64,000 nucleotides of DNA from positions 62,001 to 126,000 of the forward strand of contig CAPEBR010000003.1 in NCBI GenBank assembly GCA_948602995.1. The letters are read 5' to 3'. The position numbers and the translations under genes were made by a program. Below are positions 1 to 7,073 of the stretch, one piece after another. How positions within the stretch are numbered: the stretch's first letter is position 1; each line of letters begins with the position of its first letter. The notes under the pieces were generated by a model. It saw only the letters and a list, made by a program, of their open reading frames with translations. It was not told the DNA's origin and did no database searches. Source of the stretch: an uncultured Dorea sp. (lineage in GTDB: Bacteria; Bacillota; Clostridia; Lachnospirales; Lachnospiraceae).

Positions 1-394
1 CTTTAATGACGAGAAAGACTATATTATGCGTATCATCAAAGAGATGGTAAGGGTACTTTTTTCTTTAATGCTCGGAAAACAATATCAATCGGTTGAATTG
101 CCGGAAGAAAACAAGTATGAGGTTTCGGGGAAAGCATTAGAAGAATTAAAAAACATGGTCAATGAAGGATTTATAAATGAGGCGGAGAATATATTGTTGG
201 AAAGCATTGACTATACCCAGAAAAGAGAAGTCCTTGCCGCAATATTATTTTATCAATATATAGGCGAACAAGATATTGGCTTCTTAGAAGAGCATAACTA
301 TTCAAAAGAGGAAGCACTGGATGGAATCAGAAGGCTGGCAGAGAAACAAGGATACGGACAGATCAGTTCATTGCTTATAAAGGAGAGTGTGTGA
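1..394 (+). CDS. DUF6483 family protein, 5' end cut by window edge
   Basis: The first in-window ATG is at 26, but the frame stays open upstream to base 2 and encodes FNDEKDYI before MRIIKEMVRVL. Members of DUF6483 as I recall them begin with just such a DYIMRxIKEMVR segment, so the real start probably lies just left of the window and the ATG at 26 is internal. The visible product is about 131 residues, acidic and helical, with no membrane segment. Its function is unknown. The stop TGA overlaps the ATG of the following ABC ATPase by one base (TGATG), so it is translationally coupled to that exporter and may serve it. The family call is from memory. Confidence 0.6.
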   Translation, partial: FNDEKDYIMRIIKEMVRVLFSLMLGKQYQSVELPEENKYEVSGKALEELKNMVNEGFINEAENILLESIDYTQKREVLAAILFYQYIGEQDIGFLEEHNYSKEEALDGIRRLAEKQGYGQISSLLIKESV

Positions 395-1320
395 TGTGCA
401 GCGTAGTCAGGGATGAGCCTGGGAATCAGGAAGAAGGAAAAATAATTGCCAGATATTTGGTGAAAGATTATATCTTAAAAGAAAAGAAGGGGTTGTTCGC
501 CCGCGGGCAGAAAAAAGTGGTCCATGCGGTGAAAGATCTGTCGCTGGAGATTCCCCAGGGAAAAATAACCGGAGTCTTAGGCATTAATGGCGCGGGAAAG
601 ACAACAACGATCCGTATGCTTGCATCTATTATTGCACCGACATCGGGCAGCCTGACTATGAATGGAGTTGATGCCGTAAAGAATCACCTGTGGGTAAAGG
701 AGCGGATCAATGTGATCTCAGGCGGAGAGAGGAATCTTTACTGGAGACTGACTGCAAAGGAGAACCTCAGATATTTTGGCAGTCTGTATGGATTAAGCGG
801 AAACAGTCTGAATGAAAAGATTGCTGATCTGTTAAAGACTGTGAGCCTGGAAGAGGCTGCGGATATTCCGGTGGAGAGATATTCAAAAGGGATGAAGCAG
901 CGTCTGCAGATTGCCAGGGGACTGATCAATGATCCGGAGTACCTTTTTATGGACGAGCCAACACTGGGACTTGACATCGTAATTGCGAAAGAAATCAGAA
1001 GACTGGTACAGGAACTGGCCAAAGAGAAGAAAAAAGGCATACTGCTGACTACCCACTATATCCGCGAAGCAGAGGAGCTTTGCGACTATATATATGTTCT
1101 GGACAAAGGGAAGATTATCGCTCAGGGGACAAGGGAAGAACTGAAGGAGTTATTCATGTATAAGCCACAGCTCCTGATAAAGGTAAAACCGTCAGACGAT
1201 CATGTTCTGAATCTGTTAATGAAACATCAGATACAGGTGGACGGTCTGAGCATACAGGAGCCTGAACTGGAGGAGGTGCTTATGAAAATCATTAGTCAGC
1301 CGGACAGGAGGAGTCAGTGA
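394..1320 (+). CDS. ABC transporter ATP-binding protein (DrrA/NatA-like)
   Basis: This is a stand-alone nucleotide-binding subunit of an ABC-2 type exporter. Walker A is GINGAGKTT near residue 65, the signature region is YSKGMKQRLQIARGL near 165, Walker B is LFMDEPTLGLD near 187, and the switch histidine lies in LLTTHYIREAEELCDY. A C-terminal tail of about 60 residues follows the ATPase core, as in DrrA/NatA proteins. The start is either GTG at 391 or ATG at 394; AAAGGAG at 379-385 sits 8 nt from the ATG, which I prefer. It is joined by a TGATG overlap to the permease gene downstream. The substrate is unknown; drug, lipid or polysaccharide export are the family's usual roles. Confidence 0.9.
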   Translation: MCSVVRDEPGNQEEGKIIARYLVKDYILKEKKGLFARGQKKVVHAVKDLSLEIPQGKITGVLGINGAGKTTTIRMLASIIAPTSGSLTMNGVDAVKNHLWVKERINVISGGERNLYWRLTAKENLRYFGSLYGLSGNSLNEKIADLLKTVSLEEAADIPVERYSKGMKQRLQIARGLINDPEYLFMDEPTLGLDIVIAKEIRRLVQELAKEKKKGILLTTHYIREAEELCDYIYVLDKGKIIAQGTREELKELFMYKPQLLIKVKPSDDHVLNLLMKHQIQVDGLSIQEPELEEVLMKIISQPDRRSQ

Positions 1321-2129
1321 TGAAAAGGATTCTATTAGTGGTCAAAGCGGAAATATTTAAACAGCAGAAACATGATTATCATTCCCCGTTTGTCTACTTT
1401 TCCCTGCTCGTGTGGCCGGTTTTAGGATTCCTGGAGGTCTATTATACCTATAAGCCATTCGAAATTACCGGGTATATGGGGATTACAGACAGAAAGGAGC
1501 TGTTAGCTTTTTTAGGCACTGGGTTCATGGCATATACATGCTTCTGGTCAATGATTCAGAATGCGTGGTCCATGGCGAACCAGGAACGGACAGGAGGAAC
1601 GCTGGAAATTACTTTTTTATCACCGGCGAACAGGCTGGCCATAAGCTATGGAAGGGCGCTGGGAGCACTGGTTCAGGAGGTGTGGATGTTCTGCTGCTTC
1701 TGTGTATTTATTCTAATATATACAGGAACGCTTGTCTTAGGGAATCTCGTAATGCTGCCGTTCATATTTCTGCTTCTGATCATTTCGTCAACGATATGGG
1801 GAGGCATGCTTAATACGGTTTTTATGTTTTCAAGGGATGCATCCATTATCATGGATCTGTTTGATATGCCTATGACATTGTTTTCAGGAAGCAGAATACC
1901 GGTCAGATGCTTTCCACAGTGGGCAAAAGTGCTTTCTCTGTTTTTTCCGCTGACATACTGTCTTAACATCATCCGGCTTGTGCTTCATATTCAGGAGGAA
2001 GGAAACGGATGGGCAGTCGATCTGTCGGGGCTGGCAGTTTGTCTTAGTATAATGGTAGCGATTACTGTTATTCTGATACAGAAGGTTGAACAGCATAACA
2101 GAGAAAACGGTGAATTACAATTTTATTAA
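1320..2129 (+). CDS. ABC-2 type transporter permease
   Basis: This is an integral membrane protein of about 269 residues with roughly six hydrophobic segments, for example around FVYFSLLVWPVLGFLEVYY, WMFCCFCVFILIYTG, MLPFIFLLLIISSTIWGG and LAVCLSIMVAITVILIQ. It fits the permease partner of the preceding ATPase. The ATG at 1320 follows AGGAGG (1306-1311) by 8 nt and shares one base with the upstream stop codon; a GTG at 1317 is the alternative start. The pair would form a two-component exporter at the cytoplasmic membrane. No substrate can be read from the sequence. A repeat element begins 22 bases after the stop. Confidence 0.82.
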   Translation: MKRILLVVKAEIFKQQKHDYHSPFVYFSLLVWPVLGFLEVYYTYKPFEITGYMGITDRKELLAFLGTGFMAYTCFWSMIQNAWSMANQERTGGTLEITFLSPANRLAISYGRALGALVQEVWMFCCFCVFILIYTGTLVLGNLVMLPFIFLLLIISSTIWGGMLNTVFMFSRDASIIMDLFDMPMTLFSGSRIPVRCFPQWAKVLSLFFPLTYCLNIIRLVLHIQEEGNGWAVDLSGLAVCLSIMVAITVILIQKVEQHNRENGELQFY

Positions 2130-2150
2130 CCTTACGGAGTGCGCAGTGAG

Positions 2151-2282
2151 GTTACTGTTCACACAGGACTTTGCATTTAATGCAAGTCCGTAAGAAAATG
2201 ATTCAGGTGTGGGCAAATCCCATTCGCGAAGCGAATTTTAAATGGATTTGCGCATGTTACTGTGAACGGAGTGAACAGTAAC
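2151..2282 (+). repeat. Dispersed 130-bp composite repeat, copy A
   Basis: The element is bounded by GTTACTGTTCAC on the left and GTGAACAGTAAC on the right. It contains two internal hairpins, one around TGCATTTAATGCA and one around ATTCGCGAAGCGAAT. Near-identical copies lie at 59888-60020 (same strand) and 63018-63144 (opposite strand). The terminal inverted repeats, lack of coding sequence and intergenic positions suggest a REP/MITE-like element. Confidence 0.9.
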
Positions 2283-2322
2283 ATGCAGAGTTTTACCTGT
2301 CTGTATCTTATTATTATGTGGA

Positions 2323-2351
2323 TTGATAAGTCGGATTTTTTCTGCTATCAT
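2323..2351 (+). promoter_or_regulatory. Probable sigma-A promoter for the AAA-ATPase gene
   Basis: TTGATA at 2323-2328 and TATCAT at 2346-2351 are separated by 17 bases, 40 bases upstream of the ATG at 2392. This is from inspection only. Confidence 0.5.
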
Positions 2352-2391
2352 GAGTAGTAACCCAAAACAGGTACAAGGGGGCTCCTGAAAT

Positions 2392-3531
2392 ATGAACAGA
2401 GTATTTAATATCAGCGGGGATTGTAAGCCGGATCTGCATTATATGGTTAATATAGAAGACCGCCTGACCGAGATGGAGGCCATGGTCGAGCGGGGGGATT
2501 ATTTTACCGTGAATCGTGCCTGCCAGTTTGGAAAGACAACAACATTAAAGGCATTGGGACGTTATCTTAAGAAAGATTATCAGGTTCTGAGTCTGGACTT
2601 TCAGAGACTGAGCCACAAGGATTTTGAGACAGAGAGTGCCTTTGTAGAAGCGCTGTCAAGAGAGATATTAAAAAAATTCATGTTGATGAATGAAGTGCCT
2701 GCTGAAACAGCAGATGAATTGCGGCAGTTTACACAGGAGAATCCTGCTGATTTAAAGCTTGCTATTTTGTTTGAGTGCTTTAGTAAATGGTGCCGGAGAT
2801 CAGAAAAGCCTGTTGTCCTGATGATTGATGAAGTGGACAGCGTTACAAATAATCAGGTTTTTTTGGATTTTCTTGCGCAGCTTAGAGGATATTACATTGA
2901 CCGGGATGAGACGGCAGCGTTTCAGTCAGTGATTCTTGCAGGTGTGTATGATGTGAAAAATCTAAAGAGAAGGTTTGTTTCAGAGGATGAACACAGGCTG
3001 AATAGTCCGTGGAATATAGCAGCTGACTTTAATGTGGATATGAGTTTTTCAGCAAAGGATATAGCAGGAATGCTTGGAGAGTATGAAGCAGACCATAGGA
3101 CGGGGATGGATCTTACAGCTATGTCTGACAGGATTTACAGCTATACTTCCGGTTATCCATTTCTGGTTTCGCGTATTTGCAGGCTTATTGATGAACGAGT
3201 CGGGAGCAGGGGTTATAACAAGGCGGATGCATGGACGGAAGAAGGATTGCAGGAGGCTCTGAAAATCCTGCTGACAGAAAGAAATACATTGTTTGAGTCT
3301 CTTATCGCGAAATTAACAGAATATCCCAAACTGCGAGAACTGCTGTATACATTGCTGTTTCATCGAAGCGTGATATCATATAATCCCCTGAATCGATCAA
3401 TTGAAGTGGCAGAGATGTTTGGGTTTGTAGTGAACTGCTCCGGAAATGCAGCAGTATCGAACCGGATTTTTGAGACAATCTTATATAACTGGTTCCTTTC
3501 AGACGTTTACTGCCATGTTCCGGGATGGTAA
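2392..3531 (+). CDS. AAA-ATPase-like protein, C-terminally truncated
   Basis: The 379-residue product resembles the bacterial AAA_ATPase-like family, which is common in gut Firmicutes and Bacteroidetes. It opens with the characteristic FNISGDCKPDLHYMVNIEDRL stretch, followed by a degenerate Walker A (ACQFGKTTTL, about residue 42) and Walker B (VVLMIDEVDSV, about residue 142). Full-length members as I know them run to about 500-550 residues and carry a PD-(D/E)XK nuclease-like domain at the C-terminus. This copy stops at FLSDVYCHVPGW, just after the NRIFETxLYNxFLS motif that precedes that domain, so the nuclease-like half is missing. A strong terminator follows. It may be inactive or a shortened form. 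Confidence 0.75.
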   Translation: MNRVFNISGDCKPDLHYMVNIEDRLTEMEAMVERGDYFTVNRACQFGKTTTLKALGRYLKKDYQVLSLDFQRLSHKDFETESAFVEALSREILKKFMLMNEVPAETADELRQFTQENPADLKLAILFECFSKWCRRSEKPVVLMIDEVDSVTNNQVFLDFLAQLRGYYIDRDETAAFQSVILAGVYDVKNLKRRFVSEDEHRLNSPWNIAADFNVDMSFSAKDIAGMLGEYEADHRTGMDLTAMSDRIYSYTSGYPFLVSRICRLIDERVGSRGYNKADAWTEEGLQEALKILLTERNTLFESLIAKLTEYPKLRELLYTLLFHRSVISYNPLNRSIEVAEMFGFVVNCSGNAAVSNRIFETILYNWFLSDVYCHVPGW

Positions 3532-3612
3532 TTCATTCGAAGGCTTTTATGATGGCGAAAGGATATAAGGCGTGCCTGGCAGTAAAGAATGGTGGACAGA
3601 TATCTGACTGGA

Positions 3613-3647
3613 GCTGGGAATCTAAAAAAAGATTCCCAGCCTTTTTT
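3613..3647 (+). terminator. Rho-independent terminator after AAA-ATPase gene
   Basis: The 11-bp perfect stem GCTGGGAATCT / AGATTCCCAGC has a 6-nt A-rich loop and is followed by TTTTTT at 3642-3647. Confidence 0.9.
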
Positions 3648-3726
3648 GCCTTGAAAAAGTATATTTTTGTGAATATAAAGTTGCTATTTACGGGGCCGTG
3701 CACCCCGCTGCACGGCATCCGTGCCC

Positions 3727-3900
3727 TTGCTGAAAGCAATTTTTAAATGGGTTGGATGCGTTACTATTCACGGCACGTGAGGCCGCTCATAGCAACGATT
3801 CGGGGCGATATTTAAAGTTTTGCTTTGCAAAAATCGCCCCTCATCCTTGAATCATTTTCTCACGGGATGCGCAGTTCAGCGCATTCCTGACCCGTGAATA
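3727..3900 (-). repeat. Composite of three repeat modules
   Basis: Three modules lie in a row. 3727-3752 (GCTGAAAGC then TTTTAAATGGG) recurs near 46565-46590. 3760-3796 is a copy of the 37-bp GTTACTATTCAC/CATAGYAAC hairpin, followed at 3802-3840 by a GGGGCGAT...ATCGCCCC hairpin; the same two-hairpin unit recurs in opposite orientation at 12712-12793. 3847-3900 is a hairpin-plus-TGATTCAAG module related to 13326-13382 and to one end of the 130-bp element. No gene is seen between 3532 and 4025. Confidence 0.8.
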
Positions 3901-3936
3901 ATACCATAAAAAGTACTTTACAGGATGCTACTGGGG

Positions 3937-3965
3937 TTGACAAACAGCATTTTCTGTGTTTAAAT
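3937..3965 (+). promoter_or_regulatory. Promoter of the metal-efflux operon
   Basis: TTGACA at 3937-3942 and a TTAAAT -10 at 3960-3965 are separated by 17 bases. The metal-regulator operator begins 13 bases after the -10 and so covers the probable start of transcription. Confidence 0.6.
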
Positions 3966-3977
3966 CATAGTATGAAC

Positions 3978-3997
3978 ATATGAACAATTATTCATAT
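3978..3997 (+). promoter_or_regulatory. SmtB/CzrA-type operator
   Basis: ATATGAACAATTATTCATAT is a near-perfect 20-bp palindrome. Its core TGAACA-N2-TATTCA has the 12-2-12 form known for the ArsR/SmtB/CzrA family of zinc and cadmium repressors. It lies between the promoter and the P-type ATPase start, and a SmtB/CadC-like regulator is encoded at 6605. Binding would block transcription until zinc or cadmium releases it. Confidence 0.75.
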
Positions 3998-4025
3998 ATA
4001 GATTTTATCACAGGAGGTACTGACC

Positions 4026-6482
4026 ATGGAAAAGAATGAAAGAAAAGCACATAATCATCAACATGCCCGGCATCATGAAGAAGAGCATAGCCATACCCAT
4101 CATAGCCATGAGCACCATCATGAAGAAGGACGCCGCCACGAAAAGGAATGTGGCTGCGGTCATCCGCATCATAGCCACAGTCACTGTCACGAAGAAGGAC
4201 ATGATCATAAAGAAGACTGCGGCTGCGGTCACGACCATCACCATCACCACGAAGAAGACTGCGGCTGCAGCCGCGGCCATCACCACGAAAAAGAATGTGG
4301 CTGCGGGCACCATCATGGGGGCCACGAAGGTCATGACCACAGCCATCATGCCGCCCCCCATGAGGCGCACACCATGCCTGCGGGTATTCCGCATAAGGTT
4401 TACATTCTGCAGAACCTGGGCTGCGCCAACTGTGCGGCAAAGATGGAGAGAAAGATTAATGCCCTGCCGGAAGTAGATGCAGCAGTGATCACGTTTGCAA
4501 CCCGGAAGCTGGCAGTTGCCTCCGGTCACCAGGAGAATCTTCTCCCTGTGCTTCAGAAGATCTGCTCGTCTATTGAATCAGAAGTGACCGTCGTTCCAGA
4601 GGAAGAGACAGCAGTGAAGAAGGAGAAGAAAAGCTTCTTTGCGTCAAACCGGTCAGATCTTCTGACAATCGGTTCAGGAGCAGTTCTCTTTGCGGCAGGA
4701 ATTATAACAAAGAATACAGTTTCGGAGCAGATGGTAAATGCAGCGCTCTTTATTGCGGCATATCTGATCCTTGGGCTTGCCATTGTGTGGAAGGCGCTTA
4801 AGAACTTGAAAAACGGCAGACTGTTTGACGAAAACTTCCTTATGAGTGTGGCAACCATTGCAGCATTTGCAATTGGGGATTTTGCCGAGGCGGTAGGGGT
4901 TATGCTGTTCTACCGCGTAGGGGAATTCTTTGAGGACGCTGCAGTGGAGAGAAGCCGTTCCCAGATTATGGATGCAGTGGATCTCCGCCCGGAGGTAGTG
5001 AATCTGGTAAAGGGAAATGAAGTATCCGAGATTCCGGCAAAAGACGCGAAGGCAGGAGATGTGATCTTAATCCGTCCGGGAGACAGGATTCCCCTTGACG
5101 GAAAGGTAATCGAGGGAGAAAGCCGCATTGATACGTCACCTGTAACAGGAGAGCCGGTTCCGGTGAGGGTATGTCCCGGTGAGGAATTGATATCGGGCTG
5201 TGTAAATGAACAGGGAGTATTAAAAGCTGAGGTTTTAAAGCCTCTTAGTGAATCCATGGTAACGAGGATTCTGGATTCCGTGGAACATGCGGCGGCGAGC
5301 AAGCCGAAGCTTGACCGGTTCATTACCAGATTTGCCAGGATCTATACACCGGTAGTCGTGGCGGCGGCAGTCCTTACAGCAGTTGTGCCGTCTCTTTTTA
5401 CCGGAGACTGGAACCACTGGATTTATACGGCGATCACGTTCCTTGTAATCAGCTGCCCATGTGCACTTGTATTAAGTGTTCCACTGGCATTTTTTTCCGG
5501 AATAGGAGCCGGATCCAGGAAGGGAATTCTGTTCAAGGGCGGACTTTCTATTGAAGCCTTAAAGAATGTGAAGGCAGTCGTTATGGATAAGACCGGAACC
5601 GTTACAAAGGGAAACTTTGCGGTTCAAAAGATTGTGTCACTGGGTAAGCTTACCGAAAAACAGATTCTTACAATCGCAGCAGACTGCGAGCTGTATTCTA
5701 CACATCCGGTGGGCAGCAGTATTGTACGTGAAGCGAGGGAGCAAAAGCTTGAGCTTACGGAAGCAAAAGAGGTAGAAGAGATTTCCGGAAAGGGGGTCCG
5801 GGCAAAATTTGCGGAGGGCATGGTTCTCTGTGGGAACCGGGCTCTTATGGAACTTTATCATGTGGACATAGCTGCCTATACGGGCGGGGATTACGGGACA
5901 GAGGTTCTTGTTGCAGCAGACGGCAGGCTGGAGGGTTATCTGCTGATTGCAGATCTGGTGAAAGAGGATGCCAGAGTCTCTATAAAGAAAATGAAGGCAC
6001 AGGGGCTTGCCACAGCCATGCTGACCGGGGACGCGAAAAGAAGCGCACAGGCAGTGGCTAAAGAGACAGGGATTGACGAGGTACATGCACAGCTTCTTCC
6101 GCAGGAGAAGCTGGAGAGGCTTCAGGATATCCGCAGAAGACATGGAGCCGTTCTGTTTGTGGGAGACGGAATCAATGATGCGCCTGTGCTTGCAGGGGCA
6201 GATGTGGGCGCTGCCATGGGAAGCGGAGCCGACGCGGCAATCGAGGCTGCTGACGTCGTATTTATGACCTCTGCAGTTGGGGCAATCCCGGAATCCGTAT
6301 CCATTGCCCGTGCAACCGGAAGAATTGCCATGCAGAACGTGGTATTCGCCCTTGCGGTTAAACTCCTTGTCATGGTTCTCGGTTTTACAGGTTTTGCGAA
6401 CATGTGGCTTGCCGTTTTTGCGGACACTGGCGTAGCGATGCTGTGTGTGTTGAACTCCATCCGTATTTTATGGAAGAAATAA
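4026..6482 (+). CDS. Zn/Cd/Pb-exporting P1B-type ATPase with His/Cys-rich N-terminus
   Basis: This is a heavy-metal translocating P-type ATPase of 818 residues. Residues 8-118 are an extreme His-rich stretch with four (E/D)CGC(G/S) repeats. A heavy-metal-associated domain follows with GCANCAAKME near residue 136. Catalytic motifs are TGEPVP, the transmembrane CPC (SCPCALVLSVP near 475), the phosphorylation site DKTGTVTKG near 520, HPVGSS, and GDGINDAP near 712. The last helix keeps the ADTG Asp typical of ZntA-like pumps. AGGAGG sits 8 nt before the ATG. The repressor gene and a second ATPase lie downstream. The pump would expel Zn2+/Cd2+/Pb2+ across the cytoplasmic membrane; the long tail could chelate metal. 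ZntA/CadA class is confident, exact metal is not. Confidence 0.95.
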   Translation: MEKNERKAHNHQHARHHEEEHSHTHHSHEHHHEEGRRHEKECGCGHPHHSHSHCHEEGHDHKEDCGCGHDHHHHHEEDCGCSRGHHHEKECGCGHHHGGHEGHDHSHHAAPHEAHTMPAGIPHKVYILQNLGCANCAAKMERKINALPEVDAAVITFATRKLAVASGHQENLLPVLQKICSSIESEVTVVPEEETAVKKEKKSFFASNRSDLLTIGSGAVLFAAGIITKNTVSEQMVNAALFIAAYLILGLAIVWKALKNLKNGRLFDENFLMSVATIAAFAIGDFAEAVGVMLFYRVGEFFEDAAVERSRSQIMDAVDLRPEVVNLVKGNEVSEIPAKDAKAGDVILIRPGDRIPLDGKVIEGESRIDTSPVTGEPVPVRVCPGEELISGCVNEQGVLKAEVLKPLSESMVTRILDSVEHAAASKPKLDRFITRFARIYTPVVVAAAVLTAVVPSLFTGDWNHWIYTAITFLVISCPCALVLSVPLAFFSGIGAGSRKGILFKGGLSIEALKNVKAVVMDKTGTVTKGNFAVQKIVSLGKLTEKQILTIAADCELYSTHPVGSSIVREAREQKLELTEAKEVEEISGKGVRAKFAEGMVLCGNRALMELYHVDIAAYTGGDYGTEVLVAADGRLEGYLLIADLVKEDARVSIKKMKAQGLATAMLTGDAKRSAQAVAKETGIDEVHAQLLPQEKLERLQDIRRRHGAVLFVGDGINDAPVLAGADVGAAMGSGADAAIEAADVVFMTSAVGAIPESVSIARATGRIAMQNVVFALAVKLLVMVLGFTGFANMWLAVFADTGVAMLCVLNSIRILWKK

Positions 6483-6533
6483 AGGATTTTATGCACTTGT
6501 TTATGTTACAAAAGTATTAATTTTGGTTGTGTT

Positions 6534-6572
6534 TATGCCAAATGGTTGAAATTATTTTCTCCATTTGGCATA
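6534..6572 (+). promoter_or_regulatory. Inverted repeat upstream of the ArsR-type regulator
   Basis: The 12-bp arms TATGCCAAATGG and CCATTTGGCATA are perfect and enclose 15 bases. No T-run follows the hairpin, so it is not a clear terminator. It could be an operator or an mRNA processing hairpin between the ATPase and regulator genes. Confidence 0.5.
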
Positions 6573-6604
6573 ATTAATAGATAGGCAGTGAAAGGAAGGA
6601 ATAT

Positions 6605-6964
6605 ATGAAGAAAAGCGAAGCGGAGTGCTGTGATGTTGTATATGTTCATGATGATATCGTAGAAAAGGTAAAAAAAAGAATGCCGGAAGAGAACCTTTTA
6701 AGAGAGCTTGCAGATTTTTATAAAGTTTTTGGGGATACTACAAGAATAAGGATTCTCTGTGTACTCCTGGAATCTGAGATGTGTGTCTGTGATCTTGCAG
6801 AGGTGACCGGGGCGAGCCAGTCTGCAATCTCGCACCAGCTCAGGGTGTTAAAGCAGATGAAGCTGGTGAAGAACCGCAGAGAAGGGAAGACCGTGTTCTA
6901 TTCCCTCGCAGACGGACATATCCAGTCAATTATCAGTCAGGGTATGGAGCATATCACAGAGTAG
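6605..6964 (+). CDS. ArsR/SmtB-family metal-responsive repressor (CadC/SmtB-like)
   Basis: This is a 119-residue winged-helix protein. The recognition helix region is SQSAISHQLRVLKQMKLV. Two known metal sites can be matched. The alpha-3 site is present as CVCDL, with a Cys pair near the N-terminus (ECCD) as in CadC. The alpha-5 zinc site is LADGHIQS...EHITE, whose D, H(+2), H(+13), E(+16) spacing equals that of SmtB D104/H106/H117/E120. It should therefore repress without metal and release on Zn2+, Cd2+ or Pb2+. The likely target is the operator at 3978-3997. It sits between two P1B ATPase genes. Family confidence is high; the inducing metal is inferred. Confidence 0.93.
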   Translation: MKKSEAECCDVVYVHDDIVEKVKKRMPEENLLRELADFYKVFGDTTRIRILCVLLESEMCVCDLAEVTGASQSAISHQLRVLKQMKLVKNRREGKTVFYSLADGHIQSIISQGMEHITE

Positions 6965-6994
6965 CAGATTCGCATGTTTTCTAGTGTCAGGAGG

Positions 6995-7053
6995 CCATGC
7001 TTATTCATGCAGACATGAATAAGCATAACCTTTTGACGCTTGTATCATATCAT
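6995..7053 (+). repeat. Hairpin + TTTTGACGCTTGTATCAT repeat, copy 1
   Basis: A perfect 12-bp inverted repeat (ATGCTTATTCAT / ATGAATAAGCAT, 6-nt loop) is followed by CCTTTTGACGCTTGTATCAT. Related copies lie at 11630-11684, 59831-59884 (minus) and, as the tail only, 35261-35295. Confidence 0.8.
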
Positions 7054-7073
7054 TTCATTAAGGAAAATAGACA

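Noticed and set aside
4008..4529. Long minus-strand open frames opposite the His-rich region of the metal pump
   Set aside because: They arise from the CAT/CAC-rich codons of the His tail, give low-complexity Met/Val/Ala or Gly/Asp/Arg proteins and have no ribosome binding site.
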